A DNA stretch of 64,000 nucleotides from Nipponacmea schrenckii (lineage: Eukaryota; Mollusca; Gastropoda; Lottiidae). The notes beneath the pieces were generated by a model, which searched no databases, was not told the origin of the DNA, and was given only the letters and a program-made list of their open reading frames with translations. Below, one piece after another: positions 42,601-57,600 of the stretch. The DNA is taken from contig JAUJPP010000003.1 in assembly GCA_030562195.1 (NCBI GenBank), positions 35,408,602-35,472,601 on the forward strand, in the 5' to 3' direction. Both the position numbers and the translations under genes were made by a program. Each line of letters starts with the position of its first letter. The stretch's first letter is position 1.

Positions 42601-45600
42601 AGTTTTCAAATCTGAAAATTCGGTCGAAATCTAACTGAAAATAAACTTGCTAAAGCAAAAAACATCAACTTTCAGTTCTCACTTCCGGTAAGAGATAGAG
42701 CTTCCGGTTTTGTTTTATTTGATAATAGAAATCATTCTAAGATCAACTGTAGATTTAAAATTTCTGTACATTTTACCAGTTTGTCTGTAAACTCATCCGA
42801 GAATTTCAAAAAAAAAAAAAATATAAACGATTACAATACGTTTGCGACCAAAGTCGAAATACGTAATAAACATCCCAAACTAATCCCTGTTTTATTTTAT
42901 TGCTCTTCAAATTGGAAAAGAACCACTTGAGCCTTTATTTTTGGATATAGAATTAATAAAAAATTGTATAATTTCAGAGTGGCAGTCAACAAAATGGTAA
43001 CAGTAATCTAAATGACGAAGCTGACAGTGTAAAGGGTCCTCTAGATAATAATTTACATATTGATGAGGAATTACAAAATGACCAAACCTCTAAGGAAGTA
43101 AAATATAAACCTAAATGTAAAATAAGTGGTAAAGATGCACAGTCAGCGTTAGAAAGAGCTAAAACAGAGAAATGTCGTCAAGAGATATCTGATGTTGTCT
43201 GTTTAGATCAAGAACAGAAACTTTATGTTAAGAAATTACCCAGATCATGTCCTGTTGAAGGTGAGTAACGTTTCTATATTCAAAGCTTAATACTAATTTT
43301 GAAAAGTAGAAGGACTAAACAAATTGACGAGACCAGCACTGACAGATTGATATGACTTGACACAGGATACAACATTGACAAGGATATAACTTTGGCACGA
43401 CATTAACATATGATATAAACTTTGATACAAGATACAACATTGACATGGGATACAACATTGACAAGGATATAACTCTGACACAACATTAACATATAATATA
43501 AACTTTGATACAAGATACAACATTGACGAGGATATAACTTTGACACAACATTAACATATGATACAAACTTTGATACAAGATACAACATTGACATAGGATA
43601 CAACATTGACAATGATATAACTTTGACACAGGATACATCATTAACATTCATTGACACAGGATATATAACTTTGACACATGATACAACATTGACATAAAAG
43701 ATACAACATTGACATAGAATGTAGCTTTGACTCCAAATACAACGTTGACATAGTATGGTTCAATACACCATTGAAATATATCATTCAAATATTCATTTTT
43801 TTACTTCCTTAAGTGGCATTTAGTAGTTGGAGAATATATATCAGGACACAATGATATGGATAACAACTACTTTATTACGTATTTCGACTTTGGCGAAAAC
43901 GTATTGTAATCGTTCGGATTATTTTATTTTTTTTTTTTTTTTTTTTTTTGTAATTCTTGGATGAGTTTGCAGACAAACTGGTAAAAGGTGCAGAAATTCT
44001 AAATCTACAGTTGATCTTAGAATGATTTCTATTATCAAATAAAACAAAACCGGAAGTTCTATCTCTGACAGGAAGTGAGAACCGGAAGTTCAGGTTTTTT
44101 TGCTTTAGCAAGTTTATTTTCAGTTCGATTTTGACCGGATTTTCAGATTTGAAAACTTCAATGTATTTGTCAACTAACAATTATAGGTTTTATGCAATTA
44201 GGTTAAATATTTTACCCACGATTCAATATTCAAGGGTCATCGGCAAAAATTTCAGACTATGATTTCTCCTTTAATATAAATGGTAAAATTTTGAAACTTT
44301 ACCAGTTGATAGGCGATATGTTTATAATTTTTGAAAAAATGTGAAAAAAAAAATTCCACTTCCGGTTTAGCCTCAAATAACGTAATTACGTAACTTTCGG
44401 TCTATAACTGCTAGGTGAAAAGTGAAAACTGTTTTATAAATAACTTGTCAATAGTAATTGATTTGACCTAAATAATTAGGTCAAGCTGCCATATCGGACG
44501 CCATTTTGAATTTTCGTTACAATTCTTAAATCCGAAATTCAGACATTACTGATAGACCGATTTTGATGAAATTCAGCACATAGATACAATGGATCATTAT
44601 CTACCTTTTCTTGGAGACCAATTTTCAAATTTCGTATTTTCTTTCGAATTATTTAAATTTCGATTTTTTCAAAATTAGGTCACTTTTATGGGTACGGAAG
44701 GTGTGACCCACTTTATCTATGACCTTGAAAATTAGGTCAAATAATATTCAATATATTGTCTACGAGTAGATATTTTTTAATTTGGCTTACTTAAAAAATT
44801 CATAGAGATAAGTGTACTTAAATACAGCAAAAATTGATAATTTTCATATTTTCGCCATCATTAACCGTTACGGAAGGTGTGACCTAATTATTTTATGACT
44901 TTGAAAACTAGGTCAAATGATATTCAATATATTGTCTAGATGTAGGTAATTGCAAATTTAGCCTACATAATATTTTAAGGCTCTCGAAATACGTTCATAA
45001 TTGTAAGCAATTCTAGTTAAATATTTTGCAACGTTTCAACTAGTGCTCACACGAATAATCGATTAATAGTATTCGAAGCCGTTTTCGCGAATATTCGAAT
45101 CGGATTTTACTATTCGATTATTCGCCCCTTTGAATAACATGCTAACTAATATGCTGGCTAATGCAAGAGTGTTGTTTAGAAATATTTAACTTTAAATAAA
45201 TCACCCCAAACTGCTACTGATGTTTAAAAATTGAACATAAATTCGCACACAATAGTTCTTGATTACTACTGTTGGTTATCCTAGTTCTAAGATTACAAAA
45301 TGTGCATTGTAAAATCTACTTAGACGAACAGACCCGGATATAGGACGAATCAACTCGAATCAATTTGGAATTATCGAACCGCAGTGTAATTTAGTTTTTA
45401 AAAACTAAACGTTCAGTTTTCTATACAAACGTAGACAAACAACTATCCGTGGATCTATTTTAACCTCATGCCTGGAACTACAGACCGCTTTGATTAGCAC
45501 AAGATTATGAGGAGTAATTTTCGCAATTTATTAAAAATTATTTCGAGATATTCCCCGCACCAAGTTATGTATAGATTGTGTTGTCAAGTCTTTCAGTGTC

Positions 45601-48600
45601 GCATCTCATTTATATAACAAGTGCTGGATAACAAAAGTATTTATCTTTTGATTAGCTGTATAAATAGAAACATGTTATTATCCAATCAGCTGAAGAAGGT
45701 TCACTTCGTATGGTTTTCTTTTATTTTGGTACTTCGATTTTTTTATCAATTAGAACTGAATAGGTTTTTTTCTATTAATTACTGACTTTATTGTTCATCA
45801 AAATGCAACCGGCATGTAATAAATAATAATTGTATGTCATGAAATACCCTTTCAAAGCGAGGTATTTATAGCACTGTTGTAAATCTGTATTGCAAGAGAG
45901 AAAAACGGCAAATTTCACCGATATTAAAGCAGTTTTTTCAATGCAATTTTCTCATTGAAAATATCGTCGATTAATCGAATACAAATCGAATTATGCCGTC
46001 GAATAGCAAAAATCGCTATTCGTGTGAGCACTAGTTTCAACGAGGATACTCCCGTCTTTATCAAGCAATTATCATCATTTAATAAAGTAGTTGTTATCCA
46101 TATAATTGTGTCCTGATATTCATTTTTTAAATGGATACAATTTTTATTGACAATCTCCCTATTTTTAGATATTTGAAATAAGCTTTCATCGTGTGTTGTT
46201 TTAGAATATATGAATTTCTGGTATATATGACCTTTCAGCTTTTCAACATCCCACTCATTTAATAAAACCATAACCTCAAAGGTGATTTTCATTATTGCAT
46301 TTTAACTCGCTTTTAACAGGTGTTTGATGTCTTGAAAATGTGCTAAATTTGCAGAATTTGCTTTTCATTGTTATATTGTATGGTTAATATCTTCTATTAA
46401 TACCTTTCTTTTGTAAACCAGAAATCAGAAACTTCTCACAATTTCTGCAGAATAAACCAATTCAATACAGACATGACCATTTTACACCCACTCTCTAAAA
46501 CTGTTTATATTTTAAAATGGAATCAACTGTCAATAATGTCTAGTCTATGACTAAATATCATCTCCTATGGGATAGGGTTATCTTCTCATACTGATTACAA
46601 TCTTTCATATCATATCAACTTGTTAATAACTATTGACTTTTTCAAAATTATATTATTCTGAATGGAGAATATTGTTGATTTGTCTACTTCTTACCGATTG
46701 TTTAGATCCAGATTTTTGTTTGTTGAATGAGCATATTCTTTCAGATTTTTTCAATGGTAATAGTTATACAGCTATCTGAATTTTCGTCTTGGGATTCTTT
46801 TTTTTCGTACATTTTTTTATGTTGAATGCCAAAAAGTCCCTGGTCTAGAATCTGACATTTATTCTCATAAATTTGTTATGAGAGAGTTTACATTATAAGC
46901 CCAGAAAAGAGAAAGTCTCAAGTTGTTTCCATGAGATAATAAACTAACCCTGTGTCTGTACATTTTAAAGATCCCTCGATAGTTAAAAATTAAAATTTAT
47001 TGCACACTGCCTCAGATTGTTCATCTTCTTAAACCCCAATCAGGTGACCGAAAAAATAATATTGCCTTTCATTTCATTTACTTATAAACCCAATCAAATA
47101 ATGTGTTTTAGAAAACTCCCAAGTGTGTTACTGAAGCACTCGAAAATGATGCTTCCTTGGAGCACATCTATAATAATAATGCAAAAATAATCTACAAGAA
47201 TTCTGCAAACTTCTATAAAAAACCTTCTTGTAGCATCTACAGATGTGGAAAAAGTCTTATCATTAAATGCTAGACTTGAATCTACTTTGTTTTATGTACC
47301 AAGTTGGTCATTTAGAAAATTGTAAGTGTGTCTGTACCAATTTGCTACACAAATTTATTTAAGCAAGGCAATTATAGAAAGCTATCATCTCAAGTTGTCT
47401 AATGGTTTTCATACAATAATGATGTGAGAATGGAGCTGAAGAAGAGTTTTATGTTGTATGGAGTAAATATGGCCAGACTTGTTAATGGTAGAAAGATGGA
47501 AGGTGATAGTGAGAGGAATATTGAATCATGTGAAAATCCCATCATTATTACTTATTTTATTAAGTTAGTGTGATTACTTTATAGTTTGAATTACTCCTCC
47601 TAAAAGAATAAGATTTGACTAGTCTACTCACTATTTGGTAACTTATTTCTTTATTTGCCACCACCTTTTAAGTCTAGACGGTATTTTTTTGCCTATTGAT
47701 GCAAAATGTTACTAGAGGGTCTAAATCTCTCTTAGTATGCTGTTCAGTATTATTTGATTTAACAGACATGCTCTAGGTGGTATTTTGGGTTTATTTATAC
47801 CACTGTTGAAAGCGTAAAGAGTCTTTCTATTAAAACATCAGAAACACTGTTTTCATTGATTTATAACCCATTTGTTCTTGATAAAGAAATTATTAAATTG
47901 AATTATTATATTATTTCTTTGAACTGGGAATAAAGTGTCTAAATTGGCTGATAAAGCTCAATATCTGTTATATGGACAATTAGTTTTTGGCACTCAGTTC
48001 TCATGTAATCAATCAGAGATATTAAATATGAGATGCCCTCCTATAGAAGGACTGGCCATGATCACAAGTAGAAACTATAATTTGGATTTCTGTATGGAAA
48101 TTAATCAACTTCCTATAGTATAGATAGTGATAAACTTTACACTATTCATTTGGATAGATTTACCAAATATAAAAATGATTCAATTTATATACAATACTAT
48201 TGCTTCCTAAAGTTGATGAAAGAGGATATCTCGCTTTCTTGTATGACTTTTTTCACATTCTTATATCATGTTCAGTAACTACCAATTTTACCATAATAGT
48301 ACATAGTCGCAATTATAAACTTAATATAATACCTTGTCTGATTCAGTTTTTTCCAGCTTTTCTTTCAAGTATCAAAATATGCAGTTTGATTGGATTATTC
48401 ACAAGCAAGTAAAATCAACCAATTATAGCCCTTCACAGACAGTTAACATTATGCCTTATTGTTTCTTGACTTTTTGTAAAAAATTGTCATTGTCTGTATT
48501 TCCTAAATTACAATCTAACCAAATCAATGCATCTACTTGCTTCCAAGACAAAAGAGAATGGCCATAACAAGGTATAAAACACAGTTTGTAGTAGCTTGAT

Positions 48601-51600
48601 ATTGTAAAAAATGGGTGTTTTGTCAACTTTCCCAAACTATTATTGTAGTACTCTTCGAAAATGAAAATTATAGCTGTGTAGCTTGTATAATTCGAGTTTT
48701 CCAAAACATGCATGGAAATTAAAGGTAAGTGGAAGTTGCAGTATTGAAGATACAAAGCAGAACTGTCAATTTATTGGGTTTAAGCCAGGAAAAACCTCCA
48801 TGTAGAATAAACTGTTTAATCCAGATAACAAGTATTTGAATTGTTAAAGGGATTTGTATTTCAAATTCATTGTTTTATGATTAAACTCAGTTTATAATTC
48901 AGTTATATTTTCAAGACAAATACCAGTTGCAAATACTTAGGTTTGCTACATTACCAACTCCACACGAAAGGGTTGTGAGCAAAATTATTTATTATAAAGG
49001 ATTATTAGCAATTTATAACATTTATAACAATAGGAGTTGTGAGAAAATTTATCTGTTGTATATCAAAAAGAGTTGTAAGAGAATTAATCCCATATGTACC
49101 ACTAGGAGCTGAGAAAAATTATCCCATATATTAAATATTACTTGTGAGAAAATATTTATCCCTTGTATAACAACCATAGTTGTGTTAAAATGTATCCCAT
49201 TTACTAAAAATTGGAATTGTGAGGAAATGTATCCCATGTATAACAACAGGAGTTGTTACAAAACTTTTTCTTTGTATAACAATAGGAGTTGTTACAAAAT
49301 TTTCCCATGTATAACAATAGGAGTTTGGAGCAAATTTTTTTGATCAAGTTTATCACATGTATTAACTGTGGACAAATTTATCCCATTTATAACAATAAGA
49401 GATGTGAACAAATCTATCCCATTTATAACAATAGGAGATGTGAGCAAATTAATTTCATATATGGGAGTTAAGAGCAAATTTAACATATTTATAACATTAG
49501 GGATGATATGTTATCCCATTTATCACCATGGTAATTGCATAGAGTTACATGGCTGAAATTAGAACTAGGTTGTATCCTAAATTCTGTCTATTCTACAATT
49601 TCTAAGAAAGTTCTTAATGTAATATTAATGATATTTTAATGATGAAACACATCTTTATTATTAGTTATTCATTGGTGCATAGTAGCTCATCAAGTTCGAC
49701 TCTTGCTCCAAAACCTTCAGAATTTCAATGAAATTTCTGTATTTGCATTGATGCATAGAAAAAGCTTCAAGTTGTTTGAAGGTCTCTTGTGCTGTAGTAT
49801 AAAAATTTCCAGCCATTTGGGAAAAGAAGGTCTACCTGTCTTGGCTAAAATATCTCTTCATAGTACAACACATCATCTTGATCACTCATTAATAAAGCTG
49901 AGAAATAAGATGTATAACTTTAGTTTTAGCACAACATTGAAAGTGTTAATACAGAAGGAATATAATCTAATTTTCCTGACATGTTTGTTTATTGTCAGTT
50001 CTAAGCATTGGTTAGATCTGGTGTTTATTGATAAATTCTGTACTGGAAGATTAAGTTGTAAATCAGGTATTTGGAATTATTGGGTCTGGATAATGTAATC
50101 TTTGTAACAGTAATAAAATGATTTAAGTATTCTTGGTCTGTCTTTTTCTATTTGATAACTACATCAGAAGAAATGAGACTCCAAATTTAGCTGTTATATA
50201 AATTCAACAGACATCTATACGACACACATAAAAATATTTGATGTTAGATTAGCTCAATTGAGAAAGATTTAAAAATAGGTTTGATACTGTGCATCATCTG
50301 TAAAAGGAATTCAAACAATGTATTTAGCTAGCATAAAAGCAACTTTAACAATTCTATGTTCTCTTTGCACGATATCAATATCCTATACAATTGAAATGCA
50401 ATGATTGTATTTCCAAAAAACTTTTCCAGAATTTTTTGCTTCTATTGCTAAATGGTCTTTGTTGAAGTAATCTGAATAACATAAAGCAGAACTAAATCTT
50501 TAAAACCGACTTAAATGACAAAATGAATTAGTTTACTAACTACAGGAAGATACTCATTTGTAAACAATATTCTGCAAAGCAGCTTGGGACAGAAATACAT
50601 TACCAATTAATCAAGTACAATGGAATTGTTATCATTTGAAGACATTTGATGCATATTGGACATGTTCAACAGCTGAAGAAGATCTGTACCTATAGGCATT
50701 TTATTCAGGATAATTGTGACCTTATAAATAACAAAATACAGTTTTGAAACCAAGTAGTATTCTTTTCATATGTTCATCACAAGTAGCCATATTTTTTTCA
50801 ATTAGTGTTGCTGTACATACCGGTAATACATGTATTGCCTATAGACTGAAACTCAGATGTTTTTGAATTAATAATTTTTTTTTTATTGAGCTGGTAAATG
50901 TCAGCCTATATGAGGGTTCATATGCAGTGTCGGCACTGGTGGGAGAGGGTATTTGCATGACAGAATTGTTGAAATTAAAGCCTTACAAATAGATAAAGTA
51001 ATAATCTATATCATTGGTAAAATTGTATATTCTGATTAAAGTCAGACAGCAACTTGTATTGTGGTTTATCAAAATGTCATATCAAATTTTATGTCAGTCC
51101 TCAACTAACAATAGGAGAACTATGTTTATTGTGAAAACATTAATTCCTACAAATGTGTGTTATCTCTGAAATTTGCATATCGATACATGCAAGATCTGAC
51201 GAAAAATGGAACCTGACATATGAATGGCTGTATTGTGAGTATTGTTAGAGTTTTAGGTGAATATCATATGATCTTTATTCCCTGAGCTATTGATATAGTT
51301 TATGATGTATAGCTGACATCAAGTTCAATTTTATCATCTATAAACTGTAGTTTGTTTAAATACCAAATTATTTCTGCTGATGTTATTGCGCACAGCAAAA
51401 AACATAAATGTCAATGTAACAAAGTGCAGAGCTTTTAAGGTTTCTATATTTGCCTCCTATGATTAAATGTGTTGCTTGACATATCAGAAAAAATTCATAA
51501 AGCCTAGAAAAAACGATTTAAAACTGGAATTTTCATAATTACAGACCATGTTATTCGCTACATAGACACGATTAAAGTGATTTAATGTACATACCAAATT

Positions 51601-54600
51601 TATATGTCAGTTAACAATAGCAGCGAATTTTTAGGCATCATGGCACCCAACATAAGTTTTTACTGTTCATTATTTATCAGAATCATTATTATGGATACAA
51701 CAGAAACATTTGGAGCCATTTTGAATTTTACTTCTTTTCATAATTGTGCACAGAAATTTTCGTTTTTTTTTTGTTCCAACTAATAACCTTGTAACAAGGA
51801 TTTGAATTGAGATATTGTTTTAGATATTGTAAAATTTCAGAGCAATTATAGTATTGGCATTTTGTGGATGGAAATAGCCAGTTGAACACATGGTGCTCAT
51901 TGTATGACTTCTTGTACAAATATTCTCTTATACAAGTCTAGACAACTACCCTAAACATTTCATATTAACCTAGCCAAATATTTTTACACATTTTCATGAA
52001 ATTAAAGAGTTCGGAAACAGGAAGTGGAAATTTTGGTTGCTATAACGACCAGATGTATAGCACATGTGTTTTACTAGAAAAATAGATATTGTTAACAAGA
52101 GAATGATCTTGTTTCATGTGGTTTTATAAAGGTGTTCTTTACCACCCACCTGTCTACTGAGTGATGAAATCGTACCCAATATTCAGTTCAAATTCATGTT
52201 GTATATTTGATGATTGGGGTGTTTGTAGTGCATTTGATAGTAGGTTCTCCTGATTTCATGTTTTGATACCATTGAGAAATTTGTATACTGCAAATATTAA
52301 TGCCTACAAAAATAAATAGGCTCTACTTTAAACATAAAAACGAGAAACAAATGTCTGAGGTGCTAAATAACATGCATCTGTATCACATTATAGATTTAAA
52401 ATTTGATGTCTGGTTCATTTGGAATTAAAAACACAGAATATATTAATGGAAGAGATGACCTGTTGGTCAAAATTCTTCCATGCAAATATTACATATATTA
52501 AGATTTAAGCCAAAACAACAACTACATAAACTGGCATATTTAATTTTATATTTATAGGACATGACAACTAGAAAGTAGACCAAACTAACAGTACTGAAAG
52601 AGAAATCATTGCAGTCAGAAAGAATGTCATTAATGTGCATAAATGGAGAGTTTGATGGAATTGAATTGTGCCTCTCATTAGTTATAGCTGAGTAATATCT
52701 GCAGGCTATTATAGGTTGCTGGAGAGTACAATATGACAAATACTAGGTGATAATTAGATGTACTACAAACTGATAACCTGGCAATAATTGATATTGGTCA
52801 GTACTTGACATTGCCATCTCATATTTACTTATCACTAAGTGTTGTTATTACTAGTAAATTACCTAAATTAGTACACTATCTGTCTGGCATTCCTGGCTAA
52901 GTTAAGAAAATGCCTTACATATTTAGAGGTTTGATTAGGTGGCAGTTGCTATTCAGAATTATTCCTTAAAAAAACTGGGTGGTCTTGATCAACACTGATT
53001 CTGTTAGCTCCAGTCCTTCTCAAACTGATGATTTTGCAAAATATTTGATCAATCATTAACTCAAAAGACAAAAAGAATTCCTCATAAAGCACAAAGCATA
53101 AAATTAAAGAGATCTTAATCAGAAATATTATTTCAATTTGGGTTTTGGTATTTTAACATTAGTGTTTTTTCAGTTTTTACACTATAACCTGTGTGTTTAT
53201 CTTGTTGGACAGACAATGACAATTTTCATCTTAGGTTCTAGACTTTTTGACTTTGACCTGTGATCTGCCACTGAAGTGATCATCTTGGGTTTTGGCCTAT
53301 GATCTGCCATGATTATCTGTGGTTAAACTGAAGTAATCATCTTGGGTTTAAGCCTGTGATCTGCCATGATTATCTGTGGTTGAACTGAATTGATCATCTT
53401 GGGTTTTGGCCTGTGATCTGCCATTATTATCTGTGGTTGAACTGAAGTGATCATCTTGGGGTTGGCCTATGATCTGCCATGATTATCTGTGGTTAAACTG
53501 GAGTAATCATCTTGGGTTTTAGCCTGTGATCTGCCATGATTATCTGTGGTTGAACTGAAGTAATCATCTTGGGTTTTGGACTGTGATCTGCCATGATTAT
53601 CTGTGGTTGAACTGAAGTGATCATCTTGGGTTTTGGCCTATGATCTGCCATGCTTATCTGTTGTTAAACTGAAGTAATCATCTTGGGTTTTGGCCTGTGA
53701 TCTGCCATGCTTATCTGTGGTTAAACTGAAGTAATCATCTTGGGTTTTGGCCTGTGACCTTGATATTATCGATTTATGAATTAATTTCTGGTTGCTATAT
53801 ATGATTTGTTCTGTATTGCCCAGGTTTGGACTTCACTTGCCATTAGCAATTCTATTGATTATGTCCATAGTTTCTGAAGTCTAGAAACCTGAAAGGTTTT
53901 GGAGTTGAAAAGATCTTTTTACAAGTAAACATCAGAACTGACACCAAATAGCCATTACTCTATTGAACACTTCACACTGAAATTCTTTTATCTGATGAGA
54001 ATTTCTTTTCCATACTAGAAGGAAGACAGATATGATCCTGTAAAATTATTGGTAGCAAGAAACTGTCATTGGATAGATATCAGAATGATTTATTATCATT
54101 ATTTCCAACATGTGATGAGATTTTATTCTAGATATTTTCTTACCTTTTTTTTCAGATAAAGTATTTCAAATTTTATATCCCCTTTTTTCAGCTATACACA
54201 CACAAGATTTCAATCATGTACTTGCTGAAAGATGATGTCTGATGTGTAGGTTAAATTCAGCTGTTTGATTATTTGTTTGATCATTTGTTTGAAAGAGATA
54301 TTAGTGGAGATGGTGGAATTTGCAGTAAGCATGAAGAACATAACGTTCATATATGTGTAAAAAATTGTTAAATTAATTCTTATGTCATGAATGTTAAAGA
54401 TCTTAAAGAAGTTAATAGAAAATATAGAAAATATCTCCTTCATAAAAAGGTGCACATATAAAGCCTGATCAAAGTGCAATAAACTTATGCAAACTCATTA
54501 TCCACTGTCATAACAGTAAATTGAAATATATCCTATGTTCATGTTAGGATGCCAAAAAGGTGTTTGTACAGATCTAATGACAACATCTTCTGTAATTTAT

Positions 54601-57600
54601 CTAGATTCTTATTTTGAATCCTTGAGTTTAGTTTTTGTGCTCTGTTTATTCAATATTATAATAACTGTAACTACTGGTTGCCTAGCAAGATACACCCAGT
54701 TTAAAGTATATTTTCTGTTTCAACACAGGTTGTAATTCCAACATTATTTGGGCCTAATCCAAGATCTCATTAATATACATGATCACAAAATTATAAAAAT
54801 GAAATGTTAGTTCGGGAAAATAAATTGATATTCTTAATGAATATTATTTATAGATATATTGACATGATTTAAATGAACATTATATATTGAATATATAAGT
54901 ATGAATTATTAATTAAATTTATAGGTATATGATAAACTAATCATGAATGTTAATATAATGCTCCATAGATTGAAATATTAATTAACAATAAATAAACTTA
55001 CTTATATAGTTATCAAACTGATGATGTTATTCAAAGCAAACTTTGTCAATCTGTGGACAATAGAGACTACAGTTTTCACTGATTTTATCTTGGTCAAATT
55101 TGAAAATGTTTGAGGATCAGTTTTTGAGTTATTGCCCTTGACTAAGTAGAAATGTGTTAAGTAAAAGTTACCGTAGCAAGTAAAAATACATTTCATTTGA
55201 TTCTAATGAAATTTGGTGTGATCATCTATTATCATAAACCATATTGGTCAGATTAATTTGAGAATTATTATTTGAATATTTTTTGAACTATTGGCCCTAT
55301 TGGAAATACATCTCCAAATTTTGTTTGAGGACAAATTTTTTTATGATTTTGAGAAATTTGATGTGATCATTTAATATTCATTGAGATTCTTGGAGCAATT
55401 TGACTTCTCTTGATATACTTATAATGAATCAAAGCAGTGGGTGTATCTTGCTAGACAACCACTTGTTATATTTACTTTAACCAAGGGTAGAAAAGGAGGA
55501 AATAAAATGCTGTTTCATTTCATTCTATTCAATGAATAATAGAATACACTGTGACTCATATTGACCATTTTATCTTGATATTAATTTGATGTTCTGTGTG
55601 AAAATGTGTAAATATTTTACAATGATAAAAGCATTTTCTCACTTTCTCCTTCCTAGAAAGATATGCTAAAAAAAGAAGCATGAATTTTTACCAGCTAATA
55701 TTAATGAATTGAAGTTAAAGGAATACTGTGTCTTAGAATTTCATGTTCATTCTAAGACTAGTTTCACTTTAAATAAGTAACATGATCATACTATTCAGGA
55801 TATCAATAGAACTCAATTACAAATAACCAGATATAAAGCCCTCTATATTTCAATGCATGAGATTAGGAAAATAAAAGGTGCATTATTCTAGCTCTAAACA
55901 TTTTTTTGTATTAGTAATCATTGAGAACCTGTATCATTTTCCTAAAGGTCTCAATTACTCTTTTTAAAGGGCTTATCTTATCAAGGGCTTATATATTGTT
56001 CTTTAGTATATTGATACATTATTTGCAAGGTTATGACAATTTGTCACAGGCCACTTTGAATCATCTACTGGAAGTAGAATGAAAGTTGCTTTAGAATGTC
56101 CTGCTGAACTGAAAATAACTTTTAGTACAAAGGCATTACCTTTGCCATTTTTGATTCTCCAGCTTTATCAAGTAATTACTAATTTGAAAGGAATTGTCTG
56201 GTGTTAGTTAGAGTACCTGGTAGGAGATAGAAAAGAAAATAGTCGACAATAGAAATATGACTTGTAGTTATCAAATCTTTCTGATTATTTTCTTAACTAA
56301 ATATAATAATAATAGTTTGTAGTTTACTTAGATTGCTTCCAGCCATGTAAACAGTCTGGATTGAACCTTAATTTCAACTAGAAAAGGTCAGAGAGGCATA
56401 ATTAACAGGAAATAACTATAATTAGAAGGGTTTGGTGTAAATTTAGAAGCTTATAGACCCATAGATTAAGTCGTCGTGGAGATTTTATACTGATACTGTT
56501 ATATATAATGCATTGTTGTGGCGTTGAATTTGTGTAATTTACTTAAATGATAAATATAATAGTGTGACACGTGTTTAATGTTAAAGTTGAGATGTAGGTT
56601 GGTCAGAAGACCAGAATAGAGAGAATATGAGACACATTGTTAAAATAAATGTATAGTAATGACAAATATGTCGAAATACAATACAGAGATTACTACCATA
56701 TTATTCTCATAATGAAGTGATCAAATTGGTGGTGGTGTTCAAATGACCTTGGGACCTTGGCCATTACAATGAAATAATGTTGTCCATATACATTCCTGGA
56801 CTAGGATGGCTAAATAAAGCTTTCAGCATGCCCAAAAAACATGCCGTCAAAGATATGATAAATAGAACACAGACATTGAAACTGGTTAAAGATGAAATCT
56901 TTCAATTAAGATTTAAGTAGAATTGTTTTGTGATTTGTTGAGCTAATTCATCACCCATTGTCAGATGATAGACTCCAGGTTTCTTTTAGCTCATTATGAT
57001 TACATGCTTTTAAGGCCATTGTTCCTTGGCCATTATCTAAGGTCAATCTTACATGGTCACAGGAACAGAATGGTTCAGCTAAGTTAATAGTGTTTACAGT
57101 TGTCATCGATGATCAGACACAATTCTTCTGTCAATGGTGTTCAGTCAAATTTTGACCTTAACTTGTCAATATCCATGAATTAATGCTTACTAATGAAGAA
57201 TACTTCATTCTTTCATAGAATAAGGCATTTTAGACAGCAATTGGAGGCACAAAGAAAAAAAAAATTTTTTTTTTTAAGAAATCCGAATTTTAATTTGATT
57301 GACTGGGACAAACTTATACCATTTAATTTGAATTCCTGGTTTTTAAAATATATGACTTAGCCCAACTCGAAAATGGTATAGAAATTTGGTTTGAAAAATA
57401 CGATAAGATACGTACTGGAATAGAAAATGATTATATAAAACTAAAAATTTTACACATCAGTAGTTAGTAATTGCATAATAATTATTATTGAATAATTGCA
57501 TAAATTTGTTGCTAATTATCCGATCGTTTTGAAAATTACAGAATATAGAGAAGTCGCCTATAGAAATAAAACCGCATCATAAAAAAATGTCTACCACTTC

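Larger units (their letters stand above)
43841..46116. mobile_element. TA-flanked DNA-transposon-like element with 37-bp TIRs, containing a hAT insertion
   Basis: Terminal inverted repeats at 43841-43877 and 46080-46116 (TCAGGACACAATGATATGGA onward, one or two mismatches) are flanked by TA on both sides. The interior includes arm 2 of the inverted repeat (43871-45018), then the hAT at 45041-46033. Excluding the hAT and one 8-bp duplication leaves about 1.28 kb. No transposase frame, so non-autonomous or fossil. Confidence 0.75.

Noticed and set aside
43293..43657. Minus-strand frames of 76 and 84 codons
   Set aside because: Products of the minisatellite following exon 2.
45924..46292. 122-codon minus-strand frame
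   Set aside because: It crosses the hAT terminus, its target duplication and the outer TIR, so it is a chance product of nested insertions.
48966..49520. Possible CRISPR-like regular repeat
   Set aside because: Units vary in sequence and spacing, there are no distinct spacers, and the genome is eukaryotic; it is a degenerate minisatellite.
49703..50098. 131-codon plus-strand frame in xylosyltransferase intron 2
   Set aside because: No recognisable domain or splice context; a chance frame cannot be excluded.
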